Origin: Paracoccaceae bacterium
GTDB lineage: Bacteria > Pseudomonadota > Alphaproteobacteria > Rhodobacterales > Rhodobacteraceae
DNA length: 64,000 nt
Assembly: GCA_024304985.1 (NCBI GenBank)
Contig: JAMWZC010000009.1
Coordinates: 1-64,000 of the forward strand
Direction: 5' to 3'
Below the pieces are notes generated by a model. That model did no database searches. It was given only the letters and a program-made list of their open reading frames with translations, and was not told the DNA's origin. Below are positions 16,778-24,090 of this stretch, piece by piece. The first letter of the stretch is position 1; every line of letters begins with the position of its first letter. A program made the position numbers and the translations under genes.

Positions 16778-17329
16778 TCAGCGAAACGCTGGCCCATGCG
16801 CCCAGATCGTCAGGGAATGGCGTAGCCCTGCTGTTACGGGGGTGACGCGATGCAGCAGGAAGCTGGGGAAGATGGTCGCATCGCCGCGCGCGGGACTGGC
16901 TTGCTGCACATGGGCGCTTGGCATGACTTCCAGTGTGCCGCCAACATAGCTGTCGGGGGCTGAGAGCTGCACCACCATGGTCAGCTTGCGCTGGCGGGCC
17001 AAGGGGCCGTCGCCGATGTCGGAATGCCAGTCGAAATGGCCTTCGCGTGCGGAATCGTAGCGGGCGACCTGCGCGCTTTCGGAAAAGCTTTGCAGATCGA
17101 AGTTGAACGTGTCGCGATTGGCTTCGCGCACCACGTCGATGATGCGGTCCATCACCCAGTCGCTGCCGGGCACGTCATCCAGCCAGACCAGATCGGCGCG
17201 GCGCAGGTTGTGATCCTGGGTCTGGCCGACCAGTCGCGCATCGCGCGATGGGGCTGCGTCTGCCAGCGCGACGATCCGCTCGCATTCCTCGGCGGAAAAG
17301 GCCGCCGCCCGCGTGTGAACCGCGATCAT
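16778..17329 (-). CDS. 2-oxoglutarate/Fe(II)-dependent dioxygenase (P4Hc-type)
   Basis: 183 residues with the prolyl-4-hydroxylase-like double-stranded beta helix. The metal triad is visible as HFDWHSD (HxD) and FLLHRV, and the 2-oxoglutarate-binding Arg as GLRHSLTIW. Substrate unknown: bacterial relatives hydroxylate proteins, amino acids or small molecules, and PKHD-type members are sometimes linked to iron starvation. The gene is monocistronic and converges on purK. Confidence 0.9.
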   Translation of the reverse strand: MIAVHTRAAAFSAEECERIVALADAAPSRDARLVGQTQDHNLRRADLVWLDDVPGSDWVMDRIIDVVREANRDTFNFDLQSFSESAQVARYDSAREGHFDWHSDIGDGPLARQRKLTMVVQLSAPDSYVGGTLEVMPSAHVQQASPARGDATIFPSFLLHRVTPVTAGLRHSLTIWAHGPAFR

Positions 17330-17471
17330 CCTGTCAATCCTGTCTGTGGGTATGCGGCTTGTGCCGATCCGGCCTTGTCCGCGCGCGTCGGAACGCGACG
17401 CAAAGGTCGTTTTTCACCTTCTGTCGCTTGGGGGCATTTCAATCCTGCGCGGGGTTTGCCATATCCGGTCC

Positions 17472-17867
17472 ATGACCGAGCGCATCCCCAGCCTTGCCCA
17501 GATGGAACAGATGGCCCGCCAGACGGTGGACGGCCTTCCTGCGCCCTTTCGTGCAGCGGCCTTGCAGGTGGCGATCTGCGTGGTGGACTGGCCTGACGAG
17601 GACATGCTGGCTGAGTTGGAGATCGACGATCCGCTGGATCTGACCGGGCTTTACGACGGCATCCCGATGACCGAGAAATCGGTCTTCGATCAGCCGATGG
17701 GGCCGGATACGGTCTGGCTGTTCCGCGAACCGATCCTTGATGAATGGCGCGCGCGGGGCGATGTGAGCATTGCCGAACTGGTCGCGCATGTCACGATCCA
17801 CGAATTCGCGCATCACTTCGGCTGGTCCGATGATGACATCGCCGTCGTCGATCCGTGGTGGGAGTGA
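17472..17867 (+). CDS. Minimal zincin-type metallopeptidase family protein
   Basis: 131 residues. It carries the zinc-protease motif HEFAHHFG (HExxHxxG) near residue 112, followed by DDDIAVVDPWWE. The family (PF06262, DUF1025) is widespread, small, and structurally a minimal zincin; no substrate is established. ATG 17472 is chosen because the homology starts at MTERIPSLAQMEQMA; the frame is open upstream. Confidence 0.9.
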   Translation: MTERIPSLAQMEQMARQTVDGLPAPFRAAALQVAICVVDWPDEDMLAELEIDDPLDLTGLYDGIPMTEKSVFDQPMGPDTVWLFREPILDEWRARGDVSIAELVAHVTIHEFAHHFGWSDDDIAVVDPWWE

Positions 17868-17878
17868 TCAGCACAGGA

Positions 17879-18211
17879 TCAATCCTTCATGAAACGGCGA
17901 CGCGCCTCCTCGGCGATGGATTGGCGCATTTGCAGGTCAGCCAGACGCGCCATCGCGGCCTTGCGGGCCACCGCATCGGTGATCATGGCCAAGGCTGCCT
18001 GTTGGGCAGCCACCTGCTTCTTGAGGGTGATCTCCTCGGGCAGGACACCGGCTTCGGCCATGATGCGATAAGCCACCGCCTCGGCCGGGCTGACAAAGGC
18101 GGCCTCGGGTCGTTCCGGCAGCGGTGCGCCCTCGCCTTTCAGCCCCTGAAGCTGGCCTTTCAGCCGGGCCTTCTGGATCTGGCGTTCAACGATGCGGTCG
18201 AGCCATGACAT
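17879..18211 (-). CDS. DUF1992 (DnaJ-related domain) family protein
   Basis: 110 residues beginning MSWLDRIVERQIQKA. Family PF09350, annotated as DnaJ-family domain-containing although it lacks a functional J-domain HPD motif; E. coli YhdN/YjdH-like relatives are uncharacterised. ATG 18211 has a perfect GGAGGG eight bases upstream, which decides the start over the longer open frame inside nadE. It follows nadE on the same strand with a 34-bp gap, so co-transcription is likely. Confidence 0.86.
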   Translation of the reverse strand: MSWLDRIVERQIQKARLKGQLQGLKGEGAPLPERPEAAFVSPAEAVAYRIMAEAGVLPEEITLKKQVAAQQAALAMITDAVARKAAMARLADLQMRQSIAEEARRRFMKD

Positions 18212-18245
18212 TGCAGCACCCTCCGGATGGGCTGCGGTCAGTGTA

Positions 18246-19910
18246 TCACGCGCCGCTGTCGTCGCGCCAGCGATTGACGATGGGATAGCGGCGGTCCAGC
18301 CAGAAGGCGCCGGGGCTGAGCCTTGTGCCCGGCGCGGATTGGAAGCGCTTGTATTCGCTGATGTAGAGAAGATGCTCGATCCGCTTGACGGTGGCGCGGT
18401 CAAATCCAGCGGCCACGCAGTCGGCGACCGAGGCGTCCTTGTCCACCAGCATCTCCAGAATGGCATCCAGCACCGCATAGGGCGGCAGGCTGTCCTCATC
18501 CTTCTGGTCGGGACGCAGTTCGGCGCTGGGGGGCTTGTCGATCACGCGGGGTGGGATCACCTCACCTGCTGGGCCCATCATCCAGTCGCGGTGATTGGCA
18601 TTGCGCCAGCGGCAGGCGGCGAAGACGCGGGTTTTATACATGTCCTTGATCGGATTGTAGCCGCCCGCCATGTCGCCATAGATCGTGGCATAGCCTACGG
18701 CGACCTCGGATTTGTTGCCCGTGGTCAGCAGCATGTTGCCGAATTTGTTGCTCATCGCCATCAACAGCAAGCCGCGCAGGCGGGACTGGATATTCTCCTC
18801 GGTCAGGTCGGGGGAGTGACCCTCGAAGAGGGGAGCGAGCGCCTCGGTCACCGCGGCGCGGGGGCCGGTGATGGGCACGGTGTCATAGGCACAGCCCAGC
18901 GCGGTGGCGACGGCGCGCGCATCATCAAGCGAGGCTTGCGAGGTGTATTCCGAGGGTAGCATGACGCAACGGACATTGGCGGCGCCAATCGCATCGGCGG
19001 CGATGGTGGCCACGATGGCGCTGTCGATACCACCGGACAAGCCAAGGATCGCGGTCTTGAAGCCGGTCTTGCGCATGTAGTCACGCAGGGATTCGACCAT
19101 GGCGCGGTAATCCTGCTCCATCAGGTCGGGGATCGTTGCGCGCGGGCCTTGTGCCGCGATCCAACCGTCAGGCGTATGGGTGAAATCCACGCTTACCACC
19201 GCTTCGTCGAAGAGCGGCAGTTGCACGGCCAGCGCGCCGCCTGAGTTCAGCACGAAAGATCCGCCGTCAAAGACCTGATCGTCCTGTCCACCCACCATGT
19301 TCAGGTAAACAAGCGGCAGGCCGGTTTCGACCACCCGCGCGACCATGAGGTTCTGGCGGATCCCCATCTTGTCGCGGGCATAGGGGCTGCCATTGGGCAC
19401 CAGCAGCAGTTCTGCCCCCGTCTCGGCAAGGGTTTCGGCCACATCCGGGTGCCATGCATCCTCGCAGACCGGGCTGCCGATCCTGAGCGGGCCGATGCTG
19501 TAGGGCCCCTGCGGCGGGCCGGGATGGAACAGGCGGTGTTCGTCGAAGACATCCTCGTTCGGCAGGTGCTGTTTGAGGACGCGGGCCTGAATGCGCCCGC
19601 CTGCCAGCACATACCAGCCATTGTGCAGTCGGCCATGTTCGATCACCGGGCCACCTATCCCGATGGCGGGCCCATCGGCGCAGTCGCGGGCCAGCGCTTC
19701 AATCGTGGCGATGGCGGCGGCGTGGAAGGCGGGTTTCAGGATCAGGTCCTGCGTCTGATAGCCGGTGATGAACATTTCGGGAAAAGCGACCATGTCGGCG
19801 CGTTCCGCGCGGGCCTGTTCCCACGCGGCACGGGCACGGGCGGCGTTGCCCGCCAGATCGCCCACCACGGGGTTCAGCTGTGCCAGTGTCAGGCGGAAAT
19901 GCGTGGCCAT
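18246..19910 (-). CDS. nadE: Glutamine-dependent NAD+ synthetase
   Basis: 554 residues: N-terminal nitrilase-type glutaminase with triad Glu45 (FPEMFITGYQ), Lys113 (LKQHLPN) and Cys149 (SPVCEDAW); C-terminal NH3-dependent NAD synthase with PP-loop LSGGIDSA at 291-298 and TTGNKSEVAVGYAT. It amidates deamido-NAD to NAD+ using glutamine, the last step of NAD synthesis. Divergent from the MORN gene across 165 bp. Confidence 0.97.
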   Translation of the reverse strand: MATHFRLTLAQLNPVVGDLAGNAARARAAWEQARAERADMVAFPEMFITGYQTQDLILKPAFHAAAIATIEALARDCADGPAIGIGGPVIEHGRLHNGWYVLAGGRIQARVLKQHLPNEDVFDEHRLFHPGPPQGPYSIGPLRIGSPVCEDAWHPDVAETLAETGAELLLVPNGSPYARDKMGIRQNLMVARVVETGLPLVYLNMVGGQDDQVFDGGSFVLNSGGALAVQLPLFDEAVVSVDFTHTPDGWIAAQGPRATIPDLMEQDYRAMVESLRDYMRKTGFKTAILGLSGGIDSAIVATIAADAIGAANVRCVMLPSEYTSQASLDDARAVATALGCAYDTVPITGPRAAVTEALAPLFEGHSPDLTEENIQSRLRGLLLMAMSNKFGNMLLTTGNKSEVAVGYATIYGDMAGGYNPIKDMYKTRVFAACRWRNANHRDWMMGPAGEVIPPRVIDKPPSAELRPDQKDEDSLPPYAVLDAILEMLVDKDASVADCVAAGFDRATVKRIEHLLYISEYKRFQSAPGTRLSPGAFWLDRRYPIVNRWRDDSGA

Positions 19911-20075
19911 GGTCTGCCCTCTGATCGATCACTTGTCCGTTGACTTAGCAGATCGGCAGGCAAGGGAAAGCCGATATGCGGCAAAAGACGTTGTCTGGCG
20001 GCCTGCCCTCCTTTAGGTTCGGCCCGGGCAAGGCCCGCCCACGCCGGGCGGGCCGAGAGTGTATCAGGGGCAGGC

Positions 20076-21572
20076 ATGACACAGACGCGCGCAATCTTCG
20101 GGATGTGTCTCATGGCGGGGCTGATGCTGAGCGCCCCGCTCATGGCGCAGCAGACGGATGGGGTCCAGACCAAGCAATATGACGATGGCGGGGTCTATGA
20201 GGGCACGTTCCTGAACGGGTTGCAGCATGGCACCGGCACCTACCGCCTTCCCAATGGCTATGAATATACCGGTGATTGGGTCGAAGGCGAGATCCGTGGG
20301 AATGGTGTGGCGCGCTTTCCCAACGGCTCGGTCTATGAGGGCCAGTTCCAGCGCGGCAAGCCCGAGGGCGTGGGGCGGATCGTCTTTACCGATGGTGGCA
20401 CCTATGAGGGCGAGTGGGTCGATGGCAAGATCACCGGACAGGGGATCGCCGCCTATGCCAACGGGATGCGCTATGAAGGCGGGTTCCTCGAGGCGATGCA
20501 CCATGGGCGCGGAATCATGCAAAGCCCCGGTGGCTATGTCTATGACGGCACATGGGACCGCGGCGTCAAGGAAGGCAGCGCTACGATCACCTATCCCGAT
20601 GGCGCTGTCTATGAGGGTCAGGTCGTGCGCGGCGCGCGCGATGGTCAGGGCACGCTGACCATGCCTGACGGGCTGATCTATGAGGGAACGTGGAAGGACG
20701 GCCAGATCAATGGCGAGGGCAAGTTGACCCAGTCCAATGGCGATGTCTATGAGGGGATGCTGGTCGATGGCCGTCGTGAAGGTCAGGGGCGCGTGACCTA
20801 TGCTAGCGGGGACACCTATGTGGGCGGTTTCGTGAATGACCTGCGCGAGGGTCAGGGCACGTTCACCGGCACGGATGGCTATGTCTATGAAGGGTCCTGG
20901 GTGGCCGGGCAGATCGCCGGTCAGGGGCGCGTGACCTATCCCGACGGATCGGTCTACGAGGGCCAGTTCCGCGCTGATCTGCCTGATGGGGAAGGCAAGA
21001 TCACCTATCCCGACGGCTCGACCTATGAAGGCGCATGGGCGGCGGGCGTGATTGAGGGCGAGGGCCGCGCGGTCTATGCCAACGGGCTGATCTATGAGGG
21101 CGGATTCCGCGAGGCGCGCAATCATGGGCGCGGCGTGATGACCTATCCGGATGGCTATCGCTATGAGGGAGAATGGCTGGATGGACAGCGGCATGGTCAG
21201 GGCGTGGCCACATATCCCGACGGCACGGTCTATACCGGGCAATTCGTGAACGGCCAGCGCGAGGGCACGGGCGAGATCGTGATGCCGGATGGATTCCGCT
21301 ATAGCGGGGAATGGCGCGCGGGCGAAATCGACGGGCGCGGCACCGCGACCTATGCCAATGGCGATGTCTATGAAGGCATGTTCAGCGCCGGACGCCGTCA
21401 GGGCGAAGGCACGATGCGCTATGCCACCGGGCAGGAGGTGACGGGCGTCTGGCAGAACGGCACCCCGCCGGGTGCGGATGGGGCAGACGACGCCGCCCCG
21501 CCAGCGGAAGAGACCCCGGCGGACGCACCGACGGCGGCACCGGAGGACACGCCGGCGGTGCCCGCCGACTGA
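20076..21572 (+). CDS. Secreted MORN-repeat protein with 18 tandem 23-residue repeats
   Basis: 498 residues. A Sec signal peptide (residues 1-24, likely cleavage after MA before QQ) places it in the periplasm or outside the inner membrane. Residues 41-454 are 18 consecutive 23-residue MORN units (YEGxFxxGxxxGxGxxxYPDGxx) with a partial 19th, then an acidic Pro/Ala/Asp tail (463-498). Position 5 of each unit alternates F and W, except that the phase resets between units 9 and 10. Units 10-18 resemble units 1-9 one by one, implying duplication of a nine-unit block. MORN arrays bind lipids or act as scaffolds; no enzyme domain is present. The function is unknown. Confidence 0.9.
   Translation: MTQTRAIFGMCLMAGLMLSAPLMAQQTDGVQTKQYDDGGVYEGTFLNGLQHGTGTYRLPNGYEYTGDWVEGEIRGNGVARFPNGSVYEGQFQRGKPEGVGRIVFTDGGTYEGEWVDGKITGQGIAAYANGMRYEGGFLEAMHHGRGIMQSPGGYVYDGTWDRGVKEGSATITYPDGAVYEGQVVRGARDGQGTLTMPDGLIYEGTWKDGQINGEGKLTQSNGDVYEGMLVDGRREGQGRVTYASGDTYVGGFVNDLREGQGTFTGTDGYVYEGSWVAGQIAGQGRVTYPDGSVYEGQFRADLPDGEGKITYPDGSTYEGAWAAGVIEGEGRAVYANGLIYEGGFREARNHGRGVMTYPDGYRYEGEWLDGQRHGQGVATYPDGTVYTGQFVNGQREGTGEIVMPDGFRYSGEWRAGEIDGRGTATYANGDVYEGMFSAGRRQGEGTMRYATGQEVTGVWQNGTPPGADGADDAAPPAEETPADAPTAAPEDTPAVPAD
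20196..21437 (+). repeat. MORN tandem repeat region, 18 x 69 bp; two nine-unit blocks
   Basis: Eighteen 69-bp coding units. Block A is 20196-20816 and block B is 20817-21437, each 621 bp. Strongest cross-block matches: unit 5 with 14 (GGF.EA..HGRG), unit 9 with 18 (EGM...GRR.G.G), unit 4 with 13 (YANG..YEGGF). Confidence 0.85.
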
Positions 21573-21600
21573 CCGGCGGTCCAGTGACGCAGTCGCGTAT

Positions 21601-21623
21601 GGATATTTGAGGCAAAAAGAAGC
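21601..21623 (+). repeat. Dispersed 23-bp 3'-end element, copy 3
   Basis: GGATATTT, GAG, GCAAAAAGAAGC. It lies 29 bp after the MORN gene stop, sense orientation, with a small hairpin (CCGCCG...CGGCGG) over the stop codon. The photolyase gene converges from the right. Confidence 0.75.
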
Positions 21624-21638
21624 AGGGCTGCTGCGCTG

Positions 21639-23168
21639 TCAGATGCGTTGCCCGGCCTGCATGCGTTTCAGGAAAGCCTCTGCCTCGGCCAGAACGGTCG
21701 TGCGACGGTCTTCGGCCATCCGGTCCCATGTAGCATACATCTGGCCCATGCGGGGATTTGCGCTGAAGCGGTCGCGGTGGCGGATCAGGAAGTGCCAGTA
21801 GAGCAGATTGAACGGGCAGGCGCGCGGGCCTGTCTTGTCCTTGACGCGGTAGGCGCATGATCCGCAATAATCCGACATCCTGTCGATGTAATTGCCAGAC
21901 GAAACATAGGGTTTCGAGGCAATGATGCCGCCATCGGCAAAGAGGCTCATCCCCACCACGTTCGGAGCCTCGACCCATTCATAGGCATCGGCATAGACAG
22001 CCAGATACCAGTCCTGCACCTCAGCAGGATCAATGCCTGCCAGCAGCGCAAAATTGCCCGTCACCATCAGGCGCTGGATGTGGTGGGCATAGGCGTTTTC
22101 CGCCGTCTGGGTCACAGCGCGTTCCATGCAGCGCATATCGGTGGGCGCGCCCCAATAGAGATCCGGCAGCGCATTGGTGTGGCCCAGCACGTTGCGGCGG
22201 GTATAGTCCGGGCCTTCGCGATACCAGATGCCGCGCACATATTCGCGCCAGCCGATGATCTGGCGGATGAAGCCTTCGGCGGCGTTCAAGGGGGCGCGGC
22301 CCGCTTTCCAAGCGGCCTCGACCCGCTGGCAAACTTCGAGCGGATCAAGCAGGCCAGCGTTCAAGTAAAGCCCGATCAGCGCGTGATACATGAAGGGCTG
22401 ATCCGCCAGCATCGCATCCTGATAATCACCGAACCCCGGCAAGCCACCCGCGATCCAGTGATCAAGGTGTTCCAGGGCCTGCGTGCGGTCTGTGCCGAAC
22501 CAAAAGGGACGCAACTGTCCGAAATGGTTGGAAAACCGCGCCTCGACCAGATCGAGAACCTCGGCCGTCACGGCATCAGGTTCAAACCGTAGCGGCCCCG
22601 GAAAGGTCACGGCATCGGGCGCGGGTTTGCGGTTGTCATGGTCATAGTTCCACTGACCACCTGCGGGTTGATCCCCCTCCATCAGCAGGCCGGTTTTGCG
22701 GCGCATCTCGCGGTAAAAGTATTCCATCCGCAACTGCTTGCGCCCCTTGGCCCAGTCCTCGAACACGGCCGAGGAGGCGATGAAGCGGTCGTCCCGCAGA
22801 AGGTGCAACTTTAGCGGCATCTCTTCCAATGATGCGCGCAAGCGCCAATCGCCGGGTTCGGTTCCGATGACGCCCGTCGCCTTGTATGCGGCGGCGCGAC
22901 GGATCAATTCGCCGGGGATGGTGTTGGTATTGTCGGGATCATCAAGGCGTGAATAGGCGACGCGCCATCCGTTGCCTTCCAGCCGCGCCGCGAATTTGCG
23001 CATGGCGGCGAACAGAAACGCGATCTTCTTGGGGTGATGGGGCACATGTCCCGCCTCCTCTCCCACCTCGGCCATCACCACGATGTCACGGGCGGGATCG
23101 GCGGCTTTCAGGGCAGCCATGCTGTCAGACAGTTGATCCCCGAGGACCAGAACCAGGCGCGTCACCAC
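21639..23168 (-). CDS. FeS-type bacterial cryptochrome/photolyase (PhrB/CryB family)
   Basis: 509 residues. The [4Fe-4S] cysteine set Cys347, Cys435, Cys438 and Cys451 (DMRCMER; DYCGSCAYRV; ACPFN) has the same spacing as I recall for Agrobacterium PhrB (350/438/441/454). PhrB is a (6-4) photolyase that also binds FAD and a lumazine antenna; Rhodobacter CryB is a regulator-like relative. Repair of UV photoproducts or a light-dependent regulatory role are both possible. The start is a GTG (23168, alternative GTG 23165) overlapping the stop of the upstream SDR gene, so the two are coupled. Confidence 0.94.
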   Translation of the reverse strand: MVTRLVLVLGDQLSDSMAALKAADPARDIVVMAEVGEEAGHVPHHPKKIAFLFAAMRKFAARLEGNGWRVAYSRLDDPDNTNTIPGELIRRAAAYKATGVIGTEPGDWRLRASLEEMPLKLHLLRDDRFIASSAVFEDWAKGRKQLRMEYFYREMRRKTGLLMEGDQPAGGQWNYDHDNRKPAPDAVTFPGPLRFEPDAVTAEVLDLVEARFSNHFGQLRPFWFGTDRTQALEHLDHWIAGGLPGFGDYQDAMLADQPFMYHALIGLYLNAGLLDPLEVCQRVEAAWKAGRAPLNAAEGFIRQIIGWREYVRGIWYREGPDYTRRNVLGHTNALPDLYWGAPTDMRCMERAVTQTAENAYAHHIQRLMVTGNFALLAGIDPAEVQDWYLAVYADAYEWVEAPNVVGMSLFADGGIIASKPYVSSGNYIDRMSDYCGSCAYRVKDKTGPRACPFNLLYWHFLIRHRDRFSANPRMGQMYATWDRMAEDRRTTVLAEAEAFLKRMQAGQRI

Positions 23169-23827
23169 GCCACCCGTTTGCCCTGCCAGTCGAAGAACCC
23201 GCCCGTATCTGCCGGGCTCAGCCCTTCAATCACGCCCAAGAGGTTGGCCGCTGCCTGTGCCGGGGCGACGCGGTCATGACTGGCTGCATAATCTTCGGTA
23301 AAGCGTGTGGCCACGGTGCCCGGATGCAGCGCGACGCAGAGCGCGTGGCGGTGGCTGCGCGCCAGTTCGATGGCGCCCGTGTGGATCATCTGGTTCAGCG
23401 CCGCCTTGGCCGTGCGGTAGCTGTACCAACCACCCAGAGCGTTGTCGCCGATCGACCCCACCCGCGCGGACAGCGCCGCAAAGACCGCCCGCCTGTCACG
23501 CGGCAAAAGGCGCAGACTGTGTTTCAGCACCAGAGAGGGCCCGATGCAGTTGAGCGCGAATTGGTCCACCATGGCGCGGGCCGTCACACGGCGGATCGTC
23601 TTTTCCGGCTCTGCCCCGTCGATCACCAATGCGCCAGTGGCCACAAGGATCAGATCAAAGCCAGGCTCCAGCGCACCAAGGGCGGCGGAAACGCTGTCCT
23701 CATCCGTCACGTCCAGACCGTCATCACGCCGCGACAGGGTCGTGACGGCCACGCCCCGCGCCGTCAATGCGGCTGTGATCGCCGCGCCGATGCCGCCCGA
23801 AGCCCCTATGATCAATGCCTTTTCCAT
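23162..23827 (-). CDS. Short-chain dehydrogenase/reductase, CsgA-like
   Basis: 221 residues, Rossmann fold. NAD(P)-binding GASGGIGAAI at about 8-17, catalytic YSYRTAK (YxxxK) with an upstream Ser in ALSARVGSIGD, and PGTVATRF after it. Shorter than classical SDRs (about 250) and resembling the C-factor/CsgA-type subfamily. Substrate unknown. Its operon with the photolyase gene is seen in relatives and may point to a shared photo-stress context, which is inference. Confidence 0.88.
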   Translation of the reverse strand: MEKALIIGASGGIGAAITAALTARGVAVTTLSRRDDGLDVTDEDSVSAALGALEPGFDLILVATGALVIDGAEPEKTIRRVTARAMVDQFALNCIGPSLVLKHSLRLLPRDRRAVFAALSARVGSIGDNALGGWYSYRTAKAALNQMIHTGAIELARSHRHALCVALHPGTVATRFTEDYAASHDRVAPAQAAANLLGVIEGLSPADTGGFFDWQGKRVAW

Positions 23828-23884
23828 GGGCCACAGCTAGCGGCGCGGCGACGGGCTTCAATGCGCAGGGTGCGAAATTCGGGC

Positions 23885-23912
23885 TTTTCATTTGCCTGAA
23901 CCCGCGTATAAC
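23885..23912 (+). promoter_or_regulatory. Candidate leuA-leader promoter giving a leaderless transcript
   Basis: -10 TATAAC at 23907-23912 with a weak -35 TTTTCA at 23885-23890 (16-bp spacer). The expected start site is within one or two bases of the ATG at 23921, so the leader peptide would be translated from a leaderless mRNA. Confidence 0.45.
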
Positions 23913-23920
23913 CTGACGTC

Positions 23921-24010
23921 ATGACGATTTTGGCACATAAGGCGACCCCGGCCCGCGCATCCCGCGCGGCACTCGCTGCTGCCCTTCTGCTGTCGCTAAG
24001 CCGCCTCTGA
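23921..24010 (+). CDS. leuL: Leucine-rich leader peptide of leuA (attenuator)
   Basis: 29 codons from ATG 23921 to TGA 24008-24010. Leu is codon 4 and then six of the last twelve (CTC, CTT, CTG, CTG, CTA, CTC), giving ...ALAAALLLSLSRL at the end. There is no Shine-Dalgarno, but a -10 box ends 8 bp before the ATG, which fits leaderless translation as known for the trpL leader of Sinorhizobium. The last Leu codon and stop form the 5' arm of a 10-bp stem-loop (24004-24040). This is the architecture of ribosome-mediated attenuation of the downstream leucine gene. Confidence 0.62.
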   Translation: MTILAHKATPARASRAALAAALLLSLSRL

Positions 24011-24040
24011 GCGTGCCGGCCCGGCGCGACCGCTCAGAGG
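24004..24040 (+). promoter_or_regulatory. Stem-loop of the leuA attenuator
   Basis: Perfect ten-base arms CCTCTGAGCG (24004-24013) and CGCTCAGAGG (24031-24040), with a 17-base loop that can itself pair (GCCGG/CCGGC). The 5' arm contains the last Leu codon and the leader stop. No T-run follows, so it may act through Rho, by a pause, or on translation rather than as a classical terminator. Confidence 0.6.
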
Positions 24041-24090
24041 ATGTGCATCCCGCGCCAAGCCCCATCAGCAGACATGAAAAGAGACCCGAC

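Noticed and set aside
20196-21437. Regular 69-bp repeats considered as a CRISPR or other non-coding tandem array
   Set aside because: The repeats are in frame and encode canonical 23-residue MORN units in a signal-peptide-bearing protein, with no conserved direct repeats separated by unique spacers.
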